A stretch of DNA of 64,000 bases. Source: Aspidapion aeneum. Lineage: Eukaryota > Arthropoda > Insecta > Coleoptera > Brentidae. Shown piece after piece: positions 33,598-44,955 of the stretch. Each line of letters starts with the position of its first letter. Position 1 is the first letter of the stretch. The stretch is taken from contig CAUYVT010000104.1 of NCBI GenBank assembly GCA_963576565.1, positions 496,001-560,000 of the forward strand. The letters run 5' to 3'. The notes beneath the pieces were generated by a model. That model made no database searches. It was not told where the DNA came from and saw only the letters and a program-made list of their open reading frames with translations. The translations under genes were made by a program, and so were the position numbers.

Positions 33598-34598
33598 AAA
33601 CGACCGATTTATCATATACAAACTACAGTTTGCTGACGACCATGTAATTATAGCTAATGATAAAAAAGACATGGAGTATTTGATGAGAAAATTAACGGAA
33701 GAATACCAAAAGTGGGAATTAACAGTGAACGTGGACAATACACAGTACTTATGTATTGGAAACGAATCCAGTGCATTAGAACTAGACAACGGACAAAAAA
33801 TGTCTTCATGCAATGAATATGTATATTTGGGTGTCATATTTGATAAGACAGGACCAGGCTGTAATGAACTGGAAAAAAGAAAAGTAAAAGCAAAAAAGGT
33901 TATAGGATGTCTTAACATTATTTTATGGAACAGAGAGATAAAAAAGAATGTAAAATTTAATATATATGAAACAATGGTGAAAATCACCCTGTTAAATGGA
34001 ATAGAGACTTGTCGTCATAACAGAAAAATACAAATCAATCAAATGGAAAGTGACGAAATTGATGCAATAAGAAGATCAATGAGAATATCTAGAATCTATC
34101 ACATAAGAAATGAGATCATAAAAGAAAGAATGGAAATCGAGGGAAGCATAAAGGATGACATCACTAAAAAGCAATTGATATGGTACGGACATGTACAACG
34201 GATGAACGACGAAAGATTACCAAAGCAGGTCTTACAATGGCAACCAATAGGGCGCAGAAAAAGAGGGCGTCCTAAACTAGAATGGCAACAGTCAATCCAA
34301 AGATCAATGAGTCAAAAATATCTGACAGAATATGATTGTTAGAATCGAAGGAGGTGGAGAATAGGCGTCGGACAAAATAGAAAAACGTTTTAAATCGACA
34401 TAGTAGTAGTAAGGATCTCATGTTTTCAGAAGTTGAAACTTTACGTCAAATTTAAGTTTTCATACCTTTCACAGTGGGAAGGAAGGATTATATAGATCAG
34501 TTGGATGGCTTGGTCGAGTTGATACCAAGAGTTTCTCGTTCTTGTATTGAGACACCTCAAACATACATAGATGGATGTTTTCCGAAAATTTATGTATA

Positions 34599-34672
34599 GT
34601 CTTCGGTGGCTTGATGTAGAGAGCGTTTGCGTACAGAGCAAGAGATTCCAGGTTGGAGTTCCGGTCGAAGAC
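34599..34672 (+). pseudogene. tRNA-like cloverleaf, unit 1
   Basis: 74 nt from GTCTTC to GAAGAC, which pair as an acceptor stem (6 of 7 pairs). D-stem GCTT/GAGC, anticodon stem TTTGC/GCAAG with a 7-nt loop GTACAGA, and a decayed T-arm. The A-box-like TGGCTTGATGTAGAGAGCG is present. The implied anticodon ACA is not one used by a normal insect tRNA and there is no clean T-arm, so it is a SINE-type tRNA relic, not a working tRNA. Confidence 0.6.
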
Positions 34673-35302
34673 AGAAGTTTTTTTCCTATTTTTCTTTCTT
34701 TAATTTCACTTGTTGTTTATAGTTTTAGGTCCTTGCATTATTTGCAATTTGGTATATGCGATCAGAAATTTTAACACACGAAATGGTGATCTCATGTTTA
34801 CAGAGGTTGATACTTTACGTTTAATTTAAGTTTTCATACCTTTGCCAGTGGGAAGGAAGAATTATAGAGATCAGTTGGATTGCTTGGTCGAGTTGATACC
34901 CTGAGTGTTTCTCGTTCTTGTATTGAGAAAAACATGCATAGATGGAAGTCCGGGTTCGAGTCCCAGTCAAAGACAGAAATCTCTTTTCTTATTTATCTTT
35001 CTTTACTTTCACTTGTTGTTTATAGTATTAGGTCCTTGGATTATTTGCAATTTGGTATTTGAGAATTATATTGGCAATCGCCCATTGCGATCAGAAATTT
35101 TAACATACGAAAAGGTGATCTCATGTTTACAGACGTTGATACTTTACGTCTAATTTAAGTTTTCATGCCTTTGACAGTGGGAAGAAAGAATTATAGAGAT
35201 CAGTTGGATGGATTGGTCGAGTTGATACCCAGAGAGTTTCTCGTTCTTGTAGTATATACCGCAAACATGCATAAATAAAAATTTTCCGAAAATTTATGTA
35301 TA

Positions 35303-35376
35303 GTCTTCGGTACCTTGATGTAAAGAGCGTTTGCGTACAGATTAAGAGATTCCGGGTTCGAGTCCCGGCAGAAGAC
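35303..35376 (+). pseudogene. tRNA-like cloverleaf, unit 3
   Basis: Also exactly 74 nt. The acceptor ends GTCTTC/GAAGAC are retained and the T-arm CCGGG-TTCGAGT-CCCGG is perfect, containing a consensus B-box (GGTTCGAGTCCC). The anticodon stem has decayed. It is followed within 10 bases by a T-run (CTTTTTTC), which would stop RNA polymerase III. Unit 2 retains only the T-arm (34,949-34,975) and unit 4 only the 5' half. Confidence 0.65.
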
Positions 35377-35757
35377 AGAAAACTTTTTTCTTATTTTTCT
35401 TTTTTTAATTTCACTTGTTGTTTATAGTTTTAGGTCCTTGCATTATTTGCAATTTGGTATTTGAGAATTATATTGGCAATCGCCCATTGCGATTAGAAAT
35501 TTTAACACACGAAAAGGTGATCTCATGTTTTTAGACGTTGACACTTTACGTCCAATTTAAGTTTTCATACCTTTGACAGTTGGAAGGAAGAATTCTAGAG
35601 ATCAGAGTTGTTGACACCCTGAGAGTTTCTCGCCACAAACGTGCATAGATGGAAATTTTCCGAAAATTTATGTATAGTCTTCGGTGGCTTGATGTAATAA
35701 TTTCACTTGTTGTTTATCGTTTTAGGCCCTTGCATTATTTGCAATTTGGTATTTGAG

Positions 35758-36130
35758 AATAACAAATATGTTAATGATCAGTTTCATTTGCAACAAATTA
35801 AAAAACAGCTTCTTAATATTAGGACAAAACACAGTAGTATTTTTTTTACTTCTTTTTTTATTTAGCAAGAGCTAATCAATAAATCAAATAGTACAAAGTT
35901 CACAATCAATAAGTCAAATAGTACAAAACTCACAATTATTCTAAAAAAGTGTAAATAGAAACATTCATTAATCTAATATATGACAAAAACGGGTAAATAA
36001 TGACCATGTGATATTATTATTAATATTTGGTAGGTAGGCACACATATACATACATACATACACACACACATATACATGTATTTAATTTCAATGTGTATCA
36101 CTGTATTCTAAGCAGAGCGAAAGACAGAAA
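35758..36130. other. Intergenic with short direct repeats and a (CATA)n/(CA)n tract
   Basis: CAATCAATAAGTCAAATAGTACAAA is repeated at ~35,875 and ~35,903. Simple tract ACATATACATACATACATACACACACACA at 36,042-36,071. No gene. Confidence 0.6.
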
Positions 36131-36134
36131 AAAA

Positions 36135-36420
36135 TTATTCTTCATGAACAATATCAATTTTACCTAATAGATTAATTTTTGACTTTGTTTTGAAGCTATT
36201 TAATGTTGTAGACTGTTTAATATCATCTGGTAACTTATTAAAGTCATTCATGCCCTGGAAAAAAACAGACCTTGTTGCCATTGTGCTGTTTCGATGCTGA
36301 ATATAAAAATCATTCTGCCGCCTTATATAAGTATTGATGATAGGAAACACACATTGGGTGAAATATGCTTTTATTTAAACAAGTAAAGACTCTAGAAGCT
36401 ATTTTATTTACCTTTAAGGC
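36135..36420 (-). pseudogene. 3' end of a LINE RT ORF (CR1/jockey-like C-terminus)
   Basis: The frame contains RNSTMATRSVFFQGMNDFNKLP followed by DDIKQSTTLNSFKTKSK, the TR..FF.G...WN.LP..I....SL..FK pattern found at the C-terminal end of many non-LTR retrotransposon RT proteins. Reading continues upstream of the annotated ATG to ~36,420. A (CATA)n-type simple tract lies ~65 bp downstream on the minus strand, consistent with a retrotransposon tail. The rest of the element is absent (5' truncation). Confidence 0.6.
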
Positions 36421-37206
36421 GACAAATTCGATTCAGCTAATTTTTTACGCAAATGACAACAAGGCAAAATATTTAAATATCAGTCAATAGGTGGCACTAC
36501 ATATTAGAGTCCTAGGGACACCTATGCGGTTTCTAAATTGTGGGCCTTACTAAAATTTTAGGGATGACAAAAAACAAGACATTTTGAGTTTGACACTGAC
36601 GTTAATTTTTGCCCAAAAACACAAGTGGGCGGCTAGTTTTCCAATAGCAACAGAAAAAATAAAATAATAGTAAATAACAAAGCCTATTTTTTTTGTCAAA
36701 AACCAGGGGATGACATTTTATCTTATAAATAAAAATAGAAAGAAAGTGTTTATTTACTGTGATAGAAAATACTGATAATCCCGAAGAAGACTTAGCCCCA
36801 ATAGGATGGAACACATAATGTTCCTATGAGCCTGCCTCCAAATACATCTAGAGCAAAATATATTTAAAGACCTTCCGATATCATTGATCCAGAAGATGAA
36901 AACGAAAATCTCCTGATCCACAGATGCTGCACAGGATAAGAAGTAACGTTTTCGGCAATCATTGTAAATTAAATATAATAAATGAGTTGTTTTTATTTTA
37001 GTAGTATACTTTTGTTTCCACAACCTCGTAGAAAAAATATTGTACCTACATACTTAACGAATGTGTTTCGTGCGTCTTCCGCACTGGTTAGGTAAATTAC
37101 TATTTCCTGCGACCACATATAAAAATGTTGGATTTTACACGATTTGCATCCTCAGAAAACAATAAATTTCATCCGTTTGCAGAAATTTTTTCGCACATGT
37201 GTGACA
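36421..37206. other. Intergenic, nothing recognised
   Basis: The minus-strand frames at 36,602 and 36,754 are low-complexity and overlap each other. TTTTTTCGCACATGTGTGACAA at 37,186-37,206 has a near-copy in direct orientation at 58,967-58,987. Confidence 0.4.
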
Positions 37207-37670
37207 AGTACAGGGTGTCCCAAAGTGGGCACTTTTAGGTGGTTTAAGGTACTTCTAGGGGAGACAGAGAAAAACTGACCACGCATTGCGAGGTTCAAAT
37301 TTCAAGAAAAGACTTATAGTGAAAACCGCATTTTGAAATATTCCCTCGTCTTGGAGTTACGAAGGTTTATGGAAAGTCTGCATTTTGGAAGGGGGTCTAT
37401 AACTTCGTTATTAGTGAAAATTTTGATTTAGGATAAGTTGCAATTTAAAAGACTTTGTTACGAGGAATTCACCCGCTAAATTAAATTTTAACTGTCAGTT
37501 TTAGTTTTTGAGATATGACATAAAGTTGCATTTTTTCTTATGGAATGGCCTATATTTTAATTAATTTTCGAATTCGTCATTGAATTCTTTTCAAAATGAT
37601 GTATCATAAGTCATAGTTTGATTAAGCAATTTCGGAGATAATTAAAGTTTTATATTTTGGTCTAGTGTGC
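37207..37670 (+). repeat. Outer inverted repeat, left arm
   Basis: 464 bp beginning AGTACAGGGTGTCCCAAAGTGGGC and ending CTAGTGTGC. The reverse complement is at 58,458-58,920. By eye the two differ at roughly one base in ten, clearly more than the inner palindrome arms. They are best read as terminal inverted repeats of an older fold-back element that was later split. Confidence 0.85.
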
Positions 37671-37946
37671 GTTGAATGATGTCATGCGCCATTGACATGA
37701 AAGCCTGGCGGTCAAATCCTATTCCATACTCCTATAGGTTTGTTGTGTTATACTATGCAAATCAAGTTGGCCTTGCGTCTTGGCGTTTTGTCATTGTTTT
37801 CAATTGTTTAAACAATTTGACATTACGCTTTGATATGAAATTATTTTGCACAAAAGCGTTTTTAGTTTAATTTTGAAATGTGTATCAAAATGATGCAAAG
37901 TATGACATGTTAAAATGTTACTGGGAAAGTAATGATAATCGACAGG
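37671..37946 (+). other. Left half of the loop of the older element, ending in the target duplication
   Basis: 276 bp with no counterpart on the other side of the palindrome. Ends in GACAGG (37,941-37,946). The 64-residue frame at 37,676 is not recognisable. Confidence 0.6.
37941..37946 (+). other. 6-bp target site duplication, left (GACAGG)
   Basis: GACAGG abuts the first base of the palindrome (37,947). The identical GACAGG abuts its last base on the other side (58,160-58,165). Perfect, in direct orientation, and outside the homologous arms. Confidence 0.85.
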
Positions 37947-38787
37947 AGTAGATTAGTAAGGGGGCTTCTGGCGCATTTTAACATGTAACTCTACATAAGA
38001 AAAAAAGCTGGTAAGTTTTTGGATGTATCACAGAATATTGCTTAACAGACAGTAATTTTTATGTGACACATCTTGTGCTACTTAATATAACCTTTTAAAG
38101 GTTCTGCATTGACAACTTACCTGTTTATTTTTTACTTGACAATTCGTATAAATATTGAGCTGTACTGCTACTCACTATCCTACGCTTGCGGAATTTAAAC
38201 CCAAACAGTCGGCTACTTGATAAGCGGTTATAATACTTTAACAAATGTCAATTTAGTCATACCATGCCCGCCATACAGATTTTGTTTTTTTTTTGTACAA
38301 ATTATTTTATTTTTACTTTGTTTCATTTTAGTTTTTAGTACTATATACTTCTGCTATATTAGCTAGTTAAAGATTAGAATTTTGTTTTACTTTACAATCT
38401 ATGTTAGGTATAGCTTGTTTACTTTCTAAATTTTAGTACTGGATACTTGGGACAGGTTAATAGTAATTACACCAGATTATGTTTTATTTATCTCTTATAA
38501 AAAAGTATTACATAGGAATACAGTTATTCATAATTCAATACGGTATAGATGGAGACTCACAAGTTCTATTTAACATTATAGTAGGTATATTATAATAACA
38601 TTATAGGTACTACTTATAAGTATTATTAAAAAAGTTTATATATTTATTTTTACAATAAATTATATTAGGTCTTACCCTATACATATGCTAACTTAAATTA
38701 CATACTTAGAGTTTGCTGCTAAAAATATTTAAACAAACACTATATAAACAAATACCACATTATTAAGATTACATTAAAACTAAGTTT

Positions 38788-41700
38788 TCACCTAATACTA
38801 TAGTGCCCCCACGGCAACGTTTTATAAGACTCTTTTGAAATAGACCGTTTGTCATCCAGGGGAATTAGTCCGATTTTTATCTGTTTTACAGAGTAGAGTC
38901 TATGTTTTTCGGATCTTATAAGATTTTGCGTAATCATTGTTTCTTGATAGTTATTTAGGCAGTCGACATAGTCATCGAATGACATTTCTGATTTTACAAC
39001 ATTGTGCTTTACGCCTTTTGCTTTCTTAGTCACTTTTGCAGCTTCACTTTTTATACCAGCTACTTTTGTAGCGTACATTTTAGCTCAATAAAATGTGTCA
39101 TTATTTGTCCATTGTTTTCATCTTTCATCATCCCTAAAACCTTTTTATTTACTCTAGGAATGTTATATTGGTTATCTTCAGCATAGTCAGATGTATCAAA
39201 GGTGTGACAGCAGTCGCGCCGTATGGACTCGTAAATGTCATGATTTTGGACGTTATAAACTAAACTATCAGTATCTGTATATGCCACAGTACAATCCTTA
39301 CCAAAAGCCGGTACCATGTAGTTATAGTGAAAATCATATATAGTTGTTTTGGCAATGTCCAAAATACACATTCCCACATATATCGGTTTATTGAAATATA
39401 CTTTTGTTTTTTCAAGTTCAACGGCAACCAAATTTTCATTAAATATGGTTATACTTTTAAACTCTGGTCGAGAGATTAGAGCTTCGGCTCCGAATCGTCC
39501 GTCCCAGTTCTTAATTAATTTTATGTTACAGTGATTTCTAATATTTTCCATTGTTTTACCAAACACGGCGTTATTCATTAATTTAAAAAGGTTTTTCTCA
39601 AACTCATTTTTAGCATCCTGCCTTAATTGAGTATTTAGGTCAATATAGGGTTTCAGCCATGCGGACTGCTTCAAGCATAAAATTTTATGAATTTTTTCAA
39701 GTTTTATACCAAGTTTTAATGCTTGCTTTAAATTTCTATAATGAATTACATAGTCACTTTTATTATACAGTGTAGCCATAAGTTTTTTATTTTTAGTGTC
39801 TTTAGTGCCAGGTGGGCACTGATGCTCAGGACATAGAGGCAAGTCAGAGAAATAGTCGTGTAATTCCACAGGAATGCACAAGTCGACTTCTAGAATATAT
39901 CCAATATTCGAGTCATCTTCAATTTTATTAACATCAAAATTGAGCATTTCATTACTTTCTAACCAATAAAAATTTCCATAAGGCAGAAACTGACTCATGC
40001 TAAACCCATACTGATTGTTTATATCAAAATACATTAGAAAAGATGTTTCTTTAGTTAAGTCGTAGTTTGGCATATATTTATTATTTGCCTCCACATATCT
40101 TTTAGAACATTGACTTAACCCTCCTCTAATACCGCGTTCTATAAATGTGACCATATTGTAGTATGTCAAGAGTTCTAATTTTTGTTGCGTGCGGTACAGC
40201 ATGCAATCCCAGGTATAACCGGGAAGGGTAAAATAGTTCGCATGGTCCAAACCATACGTTTTATGACAACTTTCCCTAAATTGCTGGAATACCTGCATTA
40301 AGAGGATTATGTCAACTTTCATGTAGAGTTCCATATAATCTTGTATGGTTTTACAACCAAAGGTTTTCCACACGTTCTGTGCATATTTATAATCAACTAA
40401 CGAAATTTCTTTATTTTCTAGAGAATTGAAGAAATGGAGTTTTTTCGGTAAAGATGTTTCTCTTAGTTTTTCCCAACTATTCATGTAGTCATAACAAAAG
40501 ATACCCTTTAGATAAATAAGTTTGTATTGTTCGTCAGACAAATTAGGAAATTCATTTCTAATCAGCGGATAGTCCTCAAGATTTGAAACTAGCTTATCCA
40601 AGCTACTGGCCATAAAGCGGAACGAGTCAATAAATCTAAACTCAATTAAATTTTAATTAATTTTTTTCGTAAATGCAATATACTTTTCTTTGTTCACGGG
40701 TAACAGGCTTATTGATCCATCTAAATTAGCGATATGGTCAATAATTAAATGTCCATCATAAGAGCTAAGGTTGTGAAATACCACAGGGACAGTATGGCTA
40801 TCCTGAAAATTCAGATTACAGCTTTCATGCGCTGGTCCACGATACTCTGAAGTTAGGTGACAGTGTTTGCGTATTTTCTTTTCACCGCTTAAAAACATAT
40901 GTTCACAAATATGACATTTTGCAGCTTTATTATAGTCAAGTTTTTGTCTTTTACTTAAAGGGTCTATGGGCAAGTCACAGAGAAATACAGTTTCCAAGTT
41001 TTCAGCAAACTCCAGTAATTGTTTGCTAAACCATTCCATACAGTCAGACCCCGTGTATGATCGATAAAATGATAGGGAATCATCATAAGCACATTTTACG
41101 TAGTACCCTTTTTACGTAGTACCCTTAACTTAACAAGGCACATGTCGTTGATAATTTTGAGTTTTTTTTCCGCTGTTTTCGTCAACAGGAATTAGCAGGC
41201 ATTCAATGTCTCCATAAACAATGAACGGCGTAAATTGTTTATTTTTAAAGTTTTTAAACTCAACAATTTTTCTTTCTTCACTTGGTAGTTTGGGCACTAC
41301 AATGCTACCAATAATTTTGCAGTCTTTAATATGCTGATTAAGTCCAGCCTTAGAATAGAAGTAATGTAGGCATCTATCACATACCCACTTTGAGACTTTC
41401 TTTTTACTTAATTGCCTACTTACTAACCTCGAAAGATTTTTTATCCATACAAAGTGGAAAGTTGGTGGGACCAGGTCAGATATGTCTTCATTCTTCAAAT
41501 AATAATTATTTTGTAGCATCAACAAATTAACATGTTTTTCAAGATTTTCGCTAGTAATGTACGTAGGTAATACTTTAAAACTGCTTTCATTGACTTTTTG
41601 GAGACGATACACGTTTATGGAAACATTATTTTGCTTTTCGAACCGGACAACCTGGTTTAAGTTCATCGGAAACTTAATACCTTTTAGGTTTAAAACATCT

Positions 41701-42302
41701 TCAGGATGTGGATATGATGAAGTTCTATTTGAGCTTTGTTCAACAGGAAACAATGCTGATACGACCGCCCAGCCAAAGCACAATTTATCAATATTTTGTA
41801 CATTCACACAAGCTTTTTTATCTAAAATAATCTTAGGTAGTTCCAAATGACGCCCTGCTCGCTGGGCGTTATATTTATTAAAATTGATCATAAGATTATT
41901 TATTTTTATTAGGGACCAACCAGATTGGTTCTGCTCAAATTCTTCTATTTTTGTCAAAAGTAGATTCTTAACGTTCGTGTCAAACCAGTTCTTTAAATTG
42001 GTGTGATTATCAATCACGGCATTAGGAGTACTAAAATGTTTTGTTTCATTAATTATTTGATTTTGCTTTGGAATTTGAAAATCTCCACTTAAAATTGTGT
42101 TTACTTTCACCATTTCTTGTTTTTTTAAGACGTTTTTAATTCTATGGGCTTTTTCATAAACCGTCCGGGACTTTTTTAGGGCAATGCTTATTCTTCGACT
42201 AGCGTTGGCACAGTCCTTCAAGATTTTTGATATTTTTGTAGCTTGATTAACACTTTCTAATTGGCATTTTATTTCATGGACTAATTTACTTGCAAAACTC
42301 AT
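38788..42302 (-). pseudogene. polB: Family-B DNA polymerase, left-arm copy
   Basis: Start at the ATG at 42,302 (MSFASKLVHE); the frame upstream of it has only a non-ATG codon. Order: N-terminal helical part; a segment with CFGWAVVSALFP and later EKHVNLLML, a Cys/His pair reminiscent of thiol-protease folds (inference); C2HC zinc finger CDRC...H...C near 41,320-41,385; exonuclease I YGDIE; HNH/endonuclease VII-like CHIC...HCHLT...AHESCNLNF; exonuclease II NLSSYDGH; exonuclease III YMKVD; polymerase motif A FDINNQYG, motif B KLMNNAVFG, motif C YTDTDS. C-terminus LPWGHY. Breaks: a stop plus a ~17-bp tandem duplication near 41,115, a stop near 40,650 shared with the right copy, a 7-bp deletion near 39,080, and loss of 75 codons (225 bp) near 42,144. 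Catalytic motifs are intact. Confidence 0.92.
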
Positions 42303-42560
42303 CTTCAGATCGATTTGATGTAATAACACTACAGAGACTTCGGATTTTTCCAACTAGCAATTTAGTTAACAAATGCAAGTTTTTAAATGCTTATGGTAAT
42401 TAACGATTAACAGATTTTTTAATAAACACTACACTTTGTTTAAAATTCACTAAACGCAAACTAGCAGAGGAAGAATCGTTCTTTAACTCGCACGTTTAGC
42501 TATAGACTGACAGAAAAACGACTTGCAGGAGCTATTGTAAATGGGATGCCCCCTTTTTAG
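42303..42560 (-). promoter_or_regulatory. Presumed 5' region of the left polB gene
   Basis: Conserved with 53,380-53,635 in the other arm. AT-rich, with GTTGGAAAAATCCGAAGTCTCTGTAGTG just before the start. No definite TATA box or initiator can be asserted. Placement is by position only. Confidence 0.25.
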
Positions 42561-44045
42561 GCACAGTGTTGCCAATGTTTTTACATGGTTTATAAAAGCT
42601 ATTTTGTTAGAACCCGGTCAAAGTATTTACAGGACATTTTAATGAATAATAAAATAATTTCCCGCTTTCAGTATTTTCAATACGGATTATTAGAACCAGA
42701 AATTGAAACTCTTCAGTCACCTTTTTTAATATAATATAAATGTTGAGCAGCTATTTATTACAACCTTAAATTTAATTACATTAATTTTATTAAAATTAAA
42801 TTAAATATTCTTACAAATTAGTTTTTTTTGTTTTGTAATGTTCTATTAATGCCAGCTGAAGAATTATTTTATAACTAGCTCTGTGGTGAAAAGAATCCTA
42901 AATAAGGAAGCATGGGGTAGCCAAAGAGGAAAGAAAGGGAAAGAAAGACGGAAAAGGCAGAAATAAGCTTGATTTAATAAATTAACCAAATAGCTAACAG
43001 ACAGAGAACTAGAAGTTAAACGAATTAAAAACTGAAATCAAAATGAGATAAGCATACTATAAAAAAAAATGCTTTAAAGCGCTCTAGTTATAGATGTTTA
43101 TTATCGTAAAACTAAGTATTCAAAATAAAATCAGACCTTATGCCTAGTTTGCCAACCATGTTTTTCCTTAACCCGAATGGCGAACAGACACGTGAAGACT
43201 AGCAATTTTACCCTTTTTTTTTCAGGTTTTAACAAGTTAAGAAAAGCAGATCTTTTCCTTGGCTTTACCTACTTTATGTAATATTTAACAAGTTTTTAGA
43301 GTTTTGATCACAAGTGATTATAAAAAGAATTACTAAGATTAAATATTAAATATCTACGTATTACATTTTTATAGATTGCATGTACTTATATTTTTTATTT
43401 GTTGAGTTTTTGTACATAGGTATAACAGAAAACTATCACAAAGCCTATTTATTTAAATTATCTCATGTTATAACCCTTGCGGGTGTTTACAGCGACCTGT
43501 AGGACTGTACATATTTTTCTTCGGATCGCAGACTTATAACTACTTATATTCTATATTTTCTGGTTCTAATCACACAGAAAAATTATATCCGTATGTGCTT
43601 GTGAGCTTAAAGAAATCAAGTTATGCGTACATTTTCTACTAGTATTTATCCCAAGTAGGCATCAGGTAAGTGCGCGACTAACGTCATTTTTATACCTAGG
43701 TTAACCCAATTCTTACAGGACAGACAGCATGTGCCGCCATTTCACCTTTGTGTACACACAAGTTCCCACTTTTCATTAAAATAACTACATTTAATTCACA
43801 TTTTTATTTTTCTTCAATATTACATATTATGTACTCGTTTTAGTCAAAGTCAATATTTAATTTTAATAATGTTTTACCATTGCTTCTTCTTATGTTTCTT
43901 TTTTAGCGATTACAAATAGTACTAATTGTTCATAGTATTGTAAGTTTTATATTAATCCATCCACACGTGCCCATGTCAAATTCAGATAAGCCGAATCTTG
44001 GGGAATCACCAGAAGCTAATATTAATATTTAGTATTAAGATTTCA

Positions 44046-44075
44046 AAAACAAAATACAAATTTGTATTTTGTTTT
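44046..44075. repeat. 30-bp perfect palindrome (left arm)
   Basis: AAAACAAAATACAAA directly followed by its complement, no loop. Preserved at 51,852-51,881 in the right arm. Confidence 0.95.
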
Positions 44076-44834
44076 AGAGATTTAGTAATAAAAGCAAGTA
44101 TTTCATAAATTAAATAGAACCGGTCTCTATTTTTCTCTCTGTTCATAATTTTTGCATGTAGTACCATTTTTCGAATATGCTCCGCAACGCTCCTTATACA
44201 CACACTCTATTAAGTGGATTAATTAGATACCACCTGTGCGCGAATAGGCACAAAAAGACAGATACCTGACACCTTTTTATTACATCAGCTTAGTTCATTA
44301 CCAGTTTAAAACTTATGTACCAAAAACGCTATTTATCACTTACTACTTGCCTTAGAAGCCGTAGGTGTTTCCCTTGAAACTAACCTGACCTTACAGGTCG
44401 TTTCGATCCAATTTTTTAACAATACATATTTATATGTAGGTGTTTAAGTTTTTTCTTAAACTAGGCATCAGAATGCGTACGCACTTGGGCACTGCGTGAA
44501 TAATGATCCACATTTGGATCCAAGACAATTTTTTACCTTGACGCACAGCCTCCCCTAATTAAAAATAAGCTAATGGGGTTGTACTCTATAAGCAATAACA
44601 TTGATAATTTTTTACCAATATTTCAAGTTTTTAGCCTAGAACACATATTTTTAAACACTTAACGGAGTTTAAACCATAAACTAGTTTTGCTATTTAGTAC
44701 ACTTATAGAAGTTACGGTTTAAATATGTATTTTTTTAAAAGACATTTTTCACAGAATAGATTAGCTGGAAGACGTTTTGAGCTAATCAAACGTTGTCAAG
44801 CCCTTTAGACAGGATAATAAGCACACTCACCAAA

Positions 44835-44955
44835 GATATAGGTCATAGGTCGAAGGACATAGGACATTAAACAAATGCCAGTGGACATAAACCAAATGCC
44901 AGTGGACATACCCCGAATGTCATAGGGCATAGTTCGAGTGTCATAGGCCATTTAA
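44835..44955 (+). repeat. Short minisatellite of GACATA...AATGCCAGTG units
   Basis: Repeats such as AAATGCCAGTGGACATAAACC and AAATGCCAGTGGACATACCCC with flanking CATAGGNCATAG motifs, ~21-24 bp period. The mirror copy is at ~50,980-51,090. Confidence 0.8.

Larger units (their letters stand above)
31760..34400 (+). pseudogene. LINE, plus-strand copy with nested insertions
   Basis: Same family as the minus-strand copy but begins further upstream: ~31,765-32,170 encodes the pre-RT linker (frame at 31,896-32,174, NRKMWWTEKVQEMVKKKKRT). RT N-terminal motifs follow at 32,180-32,510 (SGKASGPGGIFAEM, a stop in place of a codon near 32,260). An internal deletion then joins SG to YDTVP at ~32,500. The MITE at 32,554-32,809 and the fold-back at 32,923-33,597 interrupt it. 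From ~33,600 it continues with LQFADDHVIIANDK and an open 223-residue C-terminal frame (33,671-34,342) ending in GRRKRGRPKLEW... The 3' tail is TAGTAGTAGTA at ~34,400. Inactive. Confidence 0.85.
34414..35757 (+). repeat. Four tandem tRNA-like SINE-type units
   Basis: Units begin at GATCTCATGTTT: 34,414, 34,788, 35,117 and 35,519 (periods 374, 329, 402), the last truncated. Each contains a shared leader (GTTGATACTTTACGT..., AGATCAGTTGGATGGCTTGGTCGAGTTGATACC), a tRNA-like segment and a tail (TTTTTTCTTATTTTTCTTTCTTTAATTTCACTTGTTG...). The array starts immediately after the plus-strand LINE's 3' tail. A palindromic fragment of the tail also lies in the LINE at 62.3 kb, so the unit is dispersed and not purely a local satellite. 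Confidence 0.7.

Noticed and set aside
33556..33987. 143-residue minus-strand ORF
   Set aside because: Antisense of the LINE C-terminal ORF at 33,671-34,342.
34599..35376. Functional tRNA genes
   Set aside because: Non-standard anticodon, decayed arms in each unit and tandem truncated copies point to SINE-type relics.
44006..44203. 65-residue frame mirrored at 51,724-51,921
   Set aside because: Spans a perfect DNA palindrome, no recognisable domain, conservation no better than the arm average.
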